Shown: piece by piece, positions 35,127 through 42,952 of the stretch
Layout of the letters: every line of letters begins with the position of its first letter
Numbering within the stretch: the first letter of the stretch is position 1
Source: DASVWZ01 sp963708575
GTDB lineage: Bacteria > Acidobacteriota > Terriglobia > Terriglobales > Acidobacteriaceae
NCBI GenBank assembly: GCA_963708575.1
Contig: CAVPTB010000003.1
Location: forward strand, 806,001-870,000
Direction of reading: 5' to 3'
DNA: 64,000 nt
The notes under the pieces: generated by a model
Seen by the model: the letters and a program-made list of their open reading frames with translations, nothing else
What the model was told of the DNA's origin: nothing
The model's database searches: none
Translations under genes and position numbers: made by a program

Positions 35127-36476
35127 GTGATACGTGTTTGCAAAGGCCTCGCCTGCGGATTCATTCTGATGTGCGTACTGCCGGTCGCAACTTATTCGCA
35201 GCCGGCACCGGCGAAAACCGTTGAGCCCATCCCCGGACAGTTGGCAGCGTCTGACGGAAAGAAAAGTAATGAACTGGGATATTCGGTTTCGATCGCAGGC
35301 GACACGGCAGTCTTGGGAGCACCTTACGCAACGATTCGTTCCAAGTATGCGCGAGGGGCGGCCTACGTTTTTGTGCGATCTGCTGACGGATGGAAGCAGA
35401 CGGCGAAATTAACGGCTTCCGATGCCGGAACTAACTCATTCTTTGGTTCGTCCGTTTCGATAAGCGGCGACACGATTGTGGTCGGCGCGGACGGCGCTAA
35501 CTTAGGTGAGAAGCAGGCCGCTGGAGCCGCCTACGTCTTTGTAAAACCAGCCAATGGTTGGACGGACGCTACGCAAACTGCCAAGCTGATGTCCTCTGAC
35601 CTGAAATCTAATTCGTATTTCGGTTCGTCCGTTTCGATACGCAATGACGTGATAGCAATTGGGGCCGATGGCGCCGCGGTTGGTGCGAATCCTTTTCAAG
35701 GGGCAATTTACTTGTATCGCAAGCCAGGCAAAGTGTGGGTAACCACCTCCACCTGCAGCGCGAAGCTGATCGCGTCCGATGGAGCCAAAGGTGACCAGTT
35801 GGGGTACTCGGTTTCGATCAGCGAAGACTCCGTCGTGGCGGGTGCGCGTTCAGCCCAAGTGGCGGGGAACGCCGGACAGGGCGCCGCATATTTGTTTGTG
35901 AAGCCGGCTGCCGGCTGGGCGAATGCTAATCAGACGTCCAAACTGGTGGCGCGCGATGGAGCGAAGGACGATCAGTTCGGGTCCGCGGTCTCAATCGACG
36001 GCGACATTGCCCTGGTTGGGGCTCCCGGCGCGGGGCAGGGAGCGGCTTACGTATTCGTAAAGCCAGGGTCCAGGTGGTCTCAATTGCCTTCACTCGCTGC
36101 GAAACTGACGAGTTCCGACGTCGAAAATGGAAAGCAGTTAGGGGCTGCGGTCGAAGTTCGCGATTCGCTGATAGCCGTTGGCGCGCCGTTGGCCAGCACA
36201 GCCTCCGCTCCTCAGCAGGGAGCGATCTATGTTTTCACAAAATCCGACGGAGGTTGGGCTACAGGCAAGGAAACCTTCAAGATTGTCGCCCAGAACGGAA
36301 AGACAGAGGATCGGTTCGGCGCATCGTTGGATATCGAGGGTCAAACCGTTCTGGTGGGTGCTCCAGGTGCCACTCTCTCTCAAAAGTACCAAGGGGCCGC
36401 GTATGTCTTCGATCACGTTCTTGATTCTCGGGGTGCCGATCAACCAGCCAAGGACCAGTCCAAGTCTAATCAATGA
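35127..36476 (+). CDS. Secreted FG-GAP beta-propeller protein (copy 2)
   Basis: The start is a GTG at 35127 with AAAGGAGA seven bases upstream. A signal peptide (cut near TYSQ) is followed directly by seven repeats of the type LGYSVSIAGDTAVLGAP, then GAAYVFVRSADGW and TAKLTASDA. It lacks the N-terminal YPIVVDPW domain of copy 1. Length is 449 residues. It lies 49 bases after the TonB receptor, so the two are probably co-transcribed, and it may act as a surface or periplasmic binding partner; that role is inference. The C-terminal tail is polar (ADQPAKDQSKSNQ). Confidence 0.8.
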   Translation: MIRVCKGLACGFILMCVLPVATYSQPAPAKTVEPIPGQLAASDGKKSNELGYSVSIAGDTAVLGAPYATIRSKYARGAAYVFVRSADGWKQTAKLTASDAGTNSFFGSSVSISGDTIVVGADGANLGEKQAAGAAYVFVKPANGWTDATQTAKLMSSDLKSNSYFGSSVSIRNDVIAIGADGAAVGANPFQGAIYLYRKPGKVWVTTSTCSAKLIASDGAKGDQLGYSVSISEDSVVAGARSAQVAGNAGQGAAYLFVKPAAGWANANQTSKLVARDGAKDDQFGSAVSIDGDIALVGAPGAGQGAAYVFVKPGSRWSQLPSLAAKLTSSDVENGKQLGAAVEVRDSLIAVGAPLASTASAPQQGAIYVFTKSDGGWATGKETFKIVAQNGKTEDRFGASLDIEGQTVLVGAPGATLSQKYQGAAYVFDHVLDSRGADQPAKDQSKSNQ

Positions 36477-36808
36477 TTTATTAAAAGATCAGGCCTGATG
36501 TCGGCTCACTCCGCATCGCTTTTCCACTATGCAATAGTTTGCATATGCGGGGAATTCCGAAATAGCTGAATTTTCGGCTTCTTATGTGCTTGTGACCGCA
36601 TTTCGAGAACTTGCGGCCATTCTCTTCGTTAGTCGATTTTGGCTAGAAAATTGCTGATTTTTCAGAGGATTCTGCTGTTTTCAAGTGTATGATTTGCGCA
36701 TTGCTTGACGCAGTTGCTTCGTGGAACTCCCTCAGCAAGCGACCCCAGAAGAGCGTAGTCACCGGATGGCGGTAATTTCCCAGGGCAGAGTTGCGTAGTG
36801 GAGGAAGA
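36477..36808. other. AT-richer intergenic region upstream of phosphoesterase 2
   Basis: About 330 bases, visibly more AT-rich than its surroundings, lie between FG-GAP copy 2 and phosphoesterase 2. A weak hairpin, CCGAAA at 36557 with TTTCGG at 36572, could end the previous transcript. The promoter of the next gene should be here; I could not assign a -35/-10 pair. Confidence 0.35.
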
Positions 36809-39028
36809 ATGAGGAAAGTACGGCAAATTCTCGCAATTGTCATGAGTGGAGTCATTTCTTTCGGCGCTCCGCTCAGCGGCTGGGCGCAGAGCGGAGAACC
36901 AGGCACAATCGCAACTCTACCTGCCGGCAAAGACGCCACGGTTTTGCAGCACTTCGTGTTCATCGTGAAAGAGAACAGAAGCTTTGACAGCTATTTCGGC
37001 GCGTTCCCTGGCGCGGATGGAGCGAAGCGCGGACTCATGTCCACGGGACTTAAAGTGCCTCTTACCCCTTTGCCGGACGTCACAATTACGGATCCCGATC
37101 ACACGGAAGAGGGCGCCCTTACCAGCTTGGACGGTGGCAAGATGGACGGCTTCGATCTGCAGTTTTACGGGAACATCAACGGCGAGAACATGGTTTATCG
37201 GGAGTTTCCGGCCAATGGAAGCGGTATTCCCAACTACTGGACGTATGCTCAGAATTTTGTCCTCGGCGACCACTTGTTCACATCGTTGCACGGCCCAAGT
37301 TTCCCGAACCACCTTTACACCATCGCCGCACAAAGTGGCGGTGTTACCGAGGTTCCCGGAAATCCCATCAATCCCCACGGTTCGGGCGTGACCAATGACA
37401 GATGGGGATGCGACGCCATTCCCGAGGAACTGGTTCGGATGATCGATACCAGCGGAAATCTCAGCGCCGTTCCGCCCTGCTTCGATTTCCAAACTCTAGC
37501 GGACAGCCTGGAGAACAAGAAACTTTCGTGGAAATACTACGCCCCTCCCGAAGGGCAGCGTGGTTACGTGTTTTCTACTTTGGATTCCATCAACCACATC
37601 CGCAACAGTGATCTGTGGGCGCAGCACGTTGTGCCCGCCACGCAATTTGTGACAGACGCGAAGAACGGCAATCTGCCCGCGGTGAGTTGGATCGTAGCCG
37701 GTATTGAAAGCGAGCATCCTCCGAATAGCACATGTGTGGGCGAGAACTGGACGGTTCAACAGGTCAACGCCGTAATGCAGGGACCGGAATGGAATTCCAC
37801 GGCGATTTTTATCACATGGGATGATCCTGGAGGGTTTTACGATCATATTCTTCCTCCAGTCGTCGACGGATTTGGTTTCGGAATCCGTGTACCTCTACTG
37901 ATTATTTCGCCGTATGCGATACCAGGACATATTTCACACACGCGCTATGAATTTTCGTCGGTGCTGAAAACAATCGAAGAGAGGTTTAATCTGCCTTATC
38001 TGACGAAACGGGATGCAAGAGCGAACGACACTTACGACTCGTTTAACTTCAACCAAACGCCGCTCTCGCCGGTCATTCTGTCGCCGCGAACCTGTCCTCC
38101 CAACTCCACGAACTATCTCCAATTTGGTAGTCGTGGGGTAAGTGTCACAAGCCCACCGATCGAAGTCTCATTCACTAATTACGGCACCAGCCCGATTACG
38201 TTTTCCAATGTGGCCATCACGGGAGACTTTGCACAGACGAATAAGTGTGGGACCCAGCTTAAGCCCGGGTATACATGCAACTTTGAGGTTACGTTCACTC
38301 CCACGGCGACCGGAACGCGCGCCGGCACTCTTAAGATTACCGACAGCGCTCCGGGTAGCCCGCAAACCGTCTCGTTAACGGGTATCGGAAGTCCGATCAA
38401 CGTCGTGCAGCCATATCCCGGACTGAAATATGGACTGATTCCGTTCGGAAGTAGCAAAACCGAGTTGGCCACTTTTGCTAACGTTTCAAATCAGCCAGTG
38501 ACCATATCAAGCGTTGCGATCGTGGGCACGGGTGCGCACGATTTTGCCATCACAGGCGGCGGATGTTCGGTCATCAAGGCGAACTCACGTTGCAGTTGGC
38601 AAGTCACGTATACTCCGACGCCGATCAACTACGGCTTTTGGGGAAACGAAGTAGCGAACGTTATGATCACCGATAGCGACCCTGGCAGCCCGCACACCCT
38701 GCGGATTTCCGGCGTGGGCACGGCCTTGAACTACTCACCTACCACGCTGGCCTTTGGCAATCAAAAAGTGGGCGGCCAGAGTCAACCGCAAGTTGTGAGC
38801 CTGACGAACACGGGGAGTACGCAGTTGAGTGTCGCTTCCATCGAAGCAGTTGGCGACTACTCGCAGACCAATACCTGCGGATCGAGCCTATTGCCGGGTG
38901 CGAAATGCCAGGTCACAGTGACGTTCAGCCCGACGATTCAAGGTAAAGATGACGGTCTTCTCGATCTGAATACAAACGATCAAGCGAGCCCACGTCAGCT
39001 GATTCTCTCGGGGAATGGAACAAACTAG
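36809..39028 (+). CDS. Secreted phosphoesterase with choice-anchor D tail (copy 2)
   Basis: The ATG at 36809 (MRKVRQILA) has GGAGGA three bases upstream. The 739-residue protein parallels copy 1 at 20595: signal peptide near GWAQ, then VFIVKENRSFDSYFGAFPG, DPDHTEEG, GPSFPNHLYTIAAQSG, FITWDDPGGFYDHI and RVPLLIISPYAIPG. The C-terminal ~320 residues are three choice-anchor D modules (VTFTPTATGTRAGTLKITDS, TLAFGNQKVGGQSQPQVV, VTFSPTIQGKDDGLLDL). A few substitutions near the active site (DYGG becomes DPGG) might alter specificity. It is convergent with cysE, with 15 bases between stops. The operon partner found with copy 1, a PQQ propeller, is absent here. Confidence 0.83.
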   Translation: MRKVRQILAIVMSGVISFGAPLSGWAQSGEPGTIATLPAGKDATVLQHFVFIVKENRSFDSYFGAFPGADGAKRGLMSTGLKVPLTPLPDVTITDPDHTEEGALTSLDGGKMDGFDLQFYGNINGENMVYREFPANGSGIPNYWTYAQNFVLGDHLFTSLHGPSFPNHLYTIAAQSGGVTEVPGNPINPHGSGVTNDRWGCDAIPEELVRMIDTSGNLSAVPPCFDFQTLADSLENKKLSWKYYAPPEGQRGYVFSTLDSINHIRNSDLWAQHVVPATQFVTDAKNGNLPAVSWIVAGIESEHPPNSTCVGENWTVQQVNAVMQGPEWNSTAIFITWDDPGGFYDHILPPVVDGFGFGIRVPLLIISPYAIPGHISHTRYEFSSVLKTIEERFNLPYLTKRDARANDTYDSFNFNQTPLSPVILSPRTCPPNSTNYLQFGSRGVSVTSPPIEVSFTNYGTSPITFSNVAITGDFAQTNKCGTQLKPGYTCNFEVTFTPTATGTRAGTLKITDSAPGSPQTVSLTGIGSPINVVQPYPGLKYGLIPFGSSKTELATFANVSNQPVTISSVAIVGTGAHDFAITGGGCSVIKANSRCSWQVTYTPTPINYGFWGNEVANVMITDSDPGSPHTLRISGVGTALNYSPTTLAFGNQKVGGQSQPQVVSLTNTGSTQLSVASIEAVGDYSQTNTCGSSLLPGAKCQVTVTFSPTIQGKDDGLLDLNTNDQASPRQLILSGNGTN

Positions 39029-39043
39029 ATCGGCCGCCGGTTG

Positions 39044-39781
39044 CTAGATTTGGTAGTCCTCGGCGAAGAGCTGATCTGGAATAATGTTCTTCGGATCTGA
39101 ACCTTCGTCGATGCGCAGGTCGGGCTCTGCTCCCAACGCTTCGTGAGAGTGTTCCTGAAACTTCTCGCGCAGTTCGTGGACTTCGGCTGCCAGCTTGATG
39201 ATGACGTCTGAGAGCGGATCGCGAATTTCCTTCGGATCGGTGATGACGACACGCTTTCCCTCGCGAAAGACGATGTGCCCCGGCACGCCGACGATGGTGG
39301 AATTAGGGGGCACATTACGGAGCACCACAGACCCGGCTCCCACTCGACAGTTATCGCCGATAGTGATGTTGCCCAACAATTTGGCTCCCGACCCCAGGGT
39401 GACATCGTTGCCGACCGTGGGATGACGTTTACCTTTCTCTTTGCCCGTGCCGCCCAGCGTTACGCCCTGATAGATCGTCACGTCGTCTCCGACAATGCTG
39501 GTCTCGCCGATCACAACACCAAGACCGTGATCGATGAATAGGCGGTGACCGATCTTTGCACCCGGATGAATTTCAATGCCGGTGAACCAACGCGCTACCT
39601 GCGAAAGTAACCGCGCAGGTAGGCGCATGCCGGACTGCCAGAACCAGTGGTTGATCCGATGCGTCCAGAGCACGTGAAGGCCCGGATAGCAAAGCAAAAC
39701 TTCCAGGTAAGAGCGGGCCGCAGGATCCCGCTCAAACACCGCCGTAATGTCTTCTTTGACGGATTTGAAAAAGCCGATCAT
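39044..39781 (-). CDS. cysE: Serine O-acetyltransferase
   Basis: CysE transfers acetyl from acetyl-CoA to L-serine, giving O-acetylserine for cysteine synthesis. After an N-terminal helical part (DITAVFERDPAARSYLEVLLCYPG) come left-handed beta-helix hexapeptides: GIEIHPGAKIGHRLFIDHG, VIGETSIVGDDVTIYQGVTLGGTGKEKGKRHPTVGN, and the cap GNCRVGAGSVV-like region. The conserved His of HPGA and DHG and the GGTGK loop are present. Length is 245 residues; the extra C-terminal ~50 residues are charged, and the final residue is Ile, as in CysE proteins that insert their tail into CysK. It is the last gene of the cysteine operon, 16 bases after cysK. Confidence 0.93.
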   Translation of the reverse strand: MIGFFKSVKEDITAVFERDPAARSYLEVLLCYPGLHVLWTHRINHWFWQSGMRLPARLLSQVARWFTGIEIHPGAKIGHRLFIDHGLGVVIGETSIVGDDVTIYQGVTLGGTGKEKGKRHPTVGNDVTLGSGAKLLGNITIGDNCRVGAGSVVLRNVPPNSTIVGVPGHIVFREGKRVVITDPKEIRDPLSDVIIKLAAEVHELREKFQEHSHEALGAEPDLRIDEGSDPKNIIPDQLFAEDYQI

Positions 39782-39797
39782 CCGATCACGCCGTCGA

Positions 39798-40763
39798 TCA
39801 TACGGGAACCGCGGTCATTTCCGCGGACTCTTTGCGAAGTTGCTCGAACAGAATACTGCTGAGATATCGCTCCCCGAAACTGGGCAGCACCACGATGATA
39901 AGCTTGCCCGCGTTATCGGCGCGCCGGCCTACCTCCAAAGCCGCATGCACGGCAGCTCCTGAGGAAATGCCCATCAGCAGGCCTTCTTCCTTGGCCAAAC
40001 GGCGGGCCATGACGAGGGCATCCTCGCTTGAGACCTTGACGATTTCATCGATCTGATCCGTGCGCAGAATCGCCGGGACAAATCCAGCCCCAATGCCTTG
40101 AATTTTATGCGGCGAAGGCTTCCCACCGGAAAGCACCGGACTCTCGGCTGGTTCGACCGCAATCGCTCTGAATGAGGGTTTCTTAGGGCGAATATACTCG
40201 CTAACGCCGGTTATCGTTCCGCCGGTACCCACCCCTGAAATCAGAATATCGACACTCCCGTCTGTGTCCTCCCAAATCTCAGGCCCGGTCGTTTCACGAT
40301 GAATCTTCGGATTAGCCTCATTAGCGAACTGCTGAAGCATGAATCCACCCGGAGTTTGCCTCAAAATTTCTTCTGCCTTGGCGATAGCGCCGGGCATCCC
40401 TTTTGGGCCAGGAGTGAGCACAATCTCAGCGCCGAACGCTCGCAGCAGTACCCGCCGTTCCAGACTCATGGTCTCAGGCATGGTGAGAATCAGGCGGTAG
40501 CCCTTTACGGCCGCTACAAAAGCCAGCCCGATGCCTGTATTTCCGCTGGTGGGTTCAATCAGGACAGTTTGCCCAGGGTGGATCTTGCCGCTTCTCTCCG
40601 CGTCCTCGATCATGCTGACGCCGATGCGGTCCTTCACGCTTGCACACGGGTTGAAGCTTTCCAGTTTGGCCGCGATCTTCGCCTTGGTTCCGCTGGTGAC
40701 CTTGTTCAGATACACGAGGGGGGTGTGACCGATCAACTCTGTTACGTCTTTGGCGATTTTCAA
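39798..40763 (-). CDS. cysK: Cysteine synthase A (O-acetylserine sulfhydrylase)
   Basis: CysK uses pyridoxal phosphate to make cysteine from O-acetylserine and sulfide. Visible motifs are SVKDRIG, with the PLP-binding Lys in FNPCASVKDR, PTSGNTGIGLAFV for the substrate loop, and GVGTGGTITG for PLP phosphate binding, plus the C-terminal SSGAAVHAALE. The best start is a TTG at 40761-40763 (read as Met, then KIAKDVTEL), because GAGGAG lies six bases before it and the mature family start is MKIA-like; the longer open frame adds 69 non-conserved residues. Length is 321. It lies between the cysteine dioxygenase gene and cysE on the same strand. Confidence 0.92.
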   Translation of the reverse strand: MKIAKDVTELIGHTPLVYLNKVTSGTKAKIAAKLESFNPCASVKDRIGVSMIEDAERSGKIHPGQTVLIEPTSGNTGIGLAFVAAVKGYRLILTMPETMSLERRVLLRAFGAEIVLTPGPKGMPGAIAKAEEILRQTPGGFMLQQFANEANPKIHRETTGPEIWEDTDGSVDILISGVGTGGTITGVSEYIRPKKPSFRAIAVEPAESPVLSGGKPSPHKIQGIGAGFVPAILRTDQIDEIVKVSSEDALVMARRLAKEEGLLMGISSGAAVHAALEVGRRADNAGKLIIVVLPSFGERYLSSILFEQLRKESAEMTAVPV

Positions 40764-40818
40764 GGGCTGCTCCTCGATTACTCCTAGTCTAGATTCCTCG
40801 CGCCGAGTTTGGCTTCTA

Positions 40819-41469
40819 TCAAACTGGCTTATCTCCTGGCGTCCCGGCCGTAAGTTCGCCGCCCAAACTATAGTAGGTGAGTGTCCGGCGCTCACAGCTT
40901 TTTTTCTCCACATCGAACAAGACACAGGAATCAATGGGCTTGGAATAGACGTGTAAGCTAATCGAGCCAAATCGGGATTTTTCGGCGTTTTCCATCTGAT
41001 GAATGCTCTGAATCTGGTCGACGGTTACGACGCTGCCGTCTCCGACACACGACGTGGTGTCGAGGCGGTCGAGGGTTACATCGCGCGACCCAGCAGCGCA
41101 GTCCATTTCAATCACATTCCGGTTTTCAGGTGGCCTACATTTTCTGTGTCGGTAATTGTGATTCAGAATTTCGCCTTGGAGTACCGTAACCCAACCAAGT
41201 TGACCATTGTGACTGTGAACCGGTGTCTTGTGTCCCGGCATCCAGCACAGGGCCAGGACTTCGAACAGTTCATCGCGGAAAATCAAATTGCGAGTGTAGG
41301 TTTCATCTCGCCAGAACACATAACGGGCCATTGCGTCTGCGGTTAGCTTTACGCTCTGGAGATAGGCCAGTACGCGCGGTTTGCTGATTGCTGCGTTCTC
41401 GAGTTCGCGCAAACCGGCGACCAGATCGGCAGCTGTGGCATGCAAGGGGTGAATGTTCCATATCGCCAT
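40819..41469 (-). CDS. Cysteine dioxygenase type I (bacterial)
   Basis: This cupin enzyme oxidises cysteine to cysteine sulfinate using non-haem iron. The start is the ATG at 41467-41469 (MAIWNIHPL) with AAGGAGA upstream. PVHSHNG gives the first two iron-binding His, followed by WVTVLQGE; SIHQMEN gives the third His; a Tyr in SLHVYSKP is the likely catalytic Tyr. Where mammalian enzymes have the cross-linked Cys, this sequence has Gly (QLGW), as usual in bacteria. Length is 216 residues. It is the first gene of the operon with cysK and cysE, with 55 bases to cysK, so a cysteine-degrading step is transcribed with its synthesis. Confidence 0.85.
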   Translation of the reverse strand: MAIWNIHPLHATAADLVAGLRELENAAISKPRVLAYLQSVKLTADAMARYVFWRDETYTRNLIFRDELFEVLALCWMPGHKTPVHSHNGQLGWVTVLQGEILNHNYRHRKCRPPENRNVIEMDCAAGSRDVTLDRLDTTSCVGDGSVVTVDQIQSIHQMENAEKSRFGSISLHVYSKPIDSCVLFDVEKKSCERRTLTYYSLGGELTAGTPGDKPV

Positions 41470-41889
41470 ATCTTTCTCCTTTTCCGCTATGTGTGATCGA
41501 GCCGCGATCACCTAGCCCGCAGCGCTTGGTGGCGCGCCGGGCGGCAGTGCGAACCCAAGGAGCGGCAATTCACGCTGGCGTCGGCACGCCACGAAACGTT
41601 GCATTTGATCGAAGGTTTCGGACCCAGCGGTGATAAAGCAATCAGGAGAGTAAACAGAACTAAGTCCATCGACATTGTCATAAAAGCCCCGTGTCTTGTC
41701 AATAGAAGAAAATGCCGCCTCCAGAGGAAATCCGGTTCCGGGAACTCCCTGGGAGCTGGGTTATAATCCGGCACACCGGGGACCCGTCGCCCACACTTCA
41801 CGAGCAACCCTTAGGCGAGGGTCCAAAAGTTCACGCAAGTTTTCAGTCGCCATTCCCGATTGCGCGGCGAGTGAGAAATTGACGATTTT
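41470..41889. other. Divergent region between the cysteine operon and the ECF sigma gene
   Basis: These 420 bases lie between two divergent transcripts. An open frame of 99 codons crosses it on the minus strand (41508-41807) without support. A TATAAT at 41762-41767 on the plus strand is the clearest promoter-like element and is listed separately. Confidence 0.4.
41741..41767 (+). promoter_or_regulatory. Possible promoter of the ECF sigma factor gene
   Basis: A perfect TATAAT lies at 41762-41767, about 120 bases before the sigma gene. Upstream is GGAACT at 41741-41746, reminiscent of the GGAAC box of ECF promoters, with a spacer of 15 bases, shorter than the usual 16-17. No good TTGACA is found at 17 bases. 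Either half alone is weak. Confidence 0.3.
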
Positions 41890-42582
41890 ATGCCTGTCGA
41901 TCAGCAGTTAGTCACGCAACTCTTGCAGCAGTGGGGCAATGGCAATCGGGAAGCACTGGATCAACTCATGCCAGTGGTTTACGAGCAACTACGCAAGTTA
42001 GCCTCTCGCTGCCTCCGTTCCGAGCGGTCGGACCACACTCTCCGCGCCACCGACCTGGTGCATGAGGCCTACATAAGGTTGGTCGACGCGGATGTCGCCT
42101 GGCAGGACAGGGTTCACTTCTACGCCGTGTCAGCCCGGTTACTGCGGCGGATCCTGGTCGATCATGCGAAATCGCACAATCGTCAGAAGCGGGGGGGTGG
42201 TGCGGAGAAAATCCCTCTGGATGAGGCCGTTATGGTCGGTCCGGAAAACACCGGTGGGATCGTCGAGCTCGATGAAGCTCTCCAGCGTCTGGCTGCGCAA
42301 GACCAGCGCAAGAGCGAACTCATCGAATTGCTTTTTTTCGGCGGACTCACTTACGACGAGGCCGCTGCCGCGTTGAAGGTTTCGCCGGCCACGGTGCACC
42401 GGGAATTGAAAATGGCTAAAGCTTGGCTGCACAACGAACTCGCACAAAATTCGTTCCCAGGGCGGTATTTCCTGACGTCAATCGAGGCGCCAACACTCGA
42501 GCGATCTAGCCCGCGATGTTTGGAACGCAAAACGAACATTTCGTCCACAATTTGTTGGTTCTTTCGAGCCTCTCTTTTCTGA
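41890..42582 (+). CDS. ECF-type RNA polymerase sigma factor (Sigma70_ECF family), 3' end fused into flagellar DNA
   Basis: Residues 1-180 are a complete ECF sigma: region 2 with LRKLASRCLRSERSDHTLRATDLVHEAYIRLVD and WQDRVHFYAVSARLLRRILVDHAK, and region 4 with ELLFFGGLTYDEAAAALKVSPATVHRELKMAKAWL. This is the type usually followed by a Ser/Thr kinase gene in acidobacteria. Here the family's normal end (AWLHNELAQ, near 42445) is followed by ~45 unrelated residues that read antisense through the 3' part of fliJ and stop at 42582. No kinase gene follows. This suggests a rearrangement that cut the sigma operon. Region 4 is intact, so the factor could still act; no anti-sigma is visible nearby. Confidence 0.82.
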   Translation: MPVDQQLVTQLLQQWGNGNREALDQLMPVVYEQLRKLASRCLRSERSDHTLRATDLVHEAYIRLVDADVAWQDRVHFYAVSARLLRRILVDHAKSHNRQKRGGGAEKIPLDEAVMVGPENTGGIVELDEALQRLAAQDQRKSELIELLFFGGLTYDEAAAALKVSPATVHRELKMAKAWLHNELAQNSFPGRYFLTSIEAPTLERSSPRCLERKTNISSTICWFFRASLF

Positions 42583-42947
42583 TACTCCTCGCGCTGGTGA
42601 TTGACCAGGGTTTCCACCGTCTCACGTCTTTGTCGCGCCAACCTGAATGCCTGCATGCGAGTTTGTCTCGCGGCAAGCTCCGCCACCAATTTTCTGTCCA
42701 ATTCTTTCTCGCGAACGTCCAACGCCGAAAGGCAGAGCACATCGAAATGAAGTTCCGCACCATACAGTCGGCCCTCCAGTTCGAGAAGTTCACGGTTTCG
42801 CATTTCGCGTTTCGTGTTCTTCAGATCTCCAATGGCGAGTTGCAATGCTGAGACCCGCTGATTTATTTCCAGCAGTAGCAACTCCTGCTGCCGCTCCTCG
42901 CTGTATCGCAGTTTGCGAAGTGTTTCGAGAGGGGAATGGAAGGCCAT
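42351..42947 (-). CDS. fliJ: Flagellar export chaperone FliJ, 3' end running into the sigma gene
   Basis: FliJ is a coiled-coil protein of the flagellar type III export apparatus; it sits in the ATPase ring and escorts chaperones. The N-terminal ~145 residues (MAFHSPLETLRKLRYSEERQQ through QQIVDEMFVLRSKHRGLDR) are strongly helical and Glu/Arg-rich, like FliJ, whose usual length is about 147. The frame then continues ~53 residues (SSVGASIDVRKYRPGNEF onward) that are antisense to the sigma gene and end at 42351. The normal stop seems lost at the junction. It follows fliI by five bases and is the last flagellar gene in the cluster. Confidence 0.75.
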   Translation of the reverse strand: MAFHSPLETLRKLRYSEERQQELLLLEINQRVSALQLAIGDLKNTKREMRNRELLELEGRLYGAELHFDVLCLSALDVREKELDRKLVAELAARQTRMQAFRLARQRRETVETLVNHQREEYQKREARKNQQIVDEMFVLRSKHRGLDRSSVGASIDVRKYRPGNEFCASSLCSQALAIFNSRCTVAGETFNAAAASS

Positions 42948-42952
42948 CGGTC

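Noticed and set aside
40764..40970. The upstream 69-residue extension of CysK as real N-terminus
   Set aside because: It is not conserved, overlaps the end of the dioxygenase gene, and the TTG at 40763 has a good ribosome site.
41508..41807. 99-codon minus-strand frame upstream of cysteine dioxygenase
   Set aside because: Hydrophobic patch only; no ribosome site; lies over the divergent promoter region.
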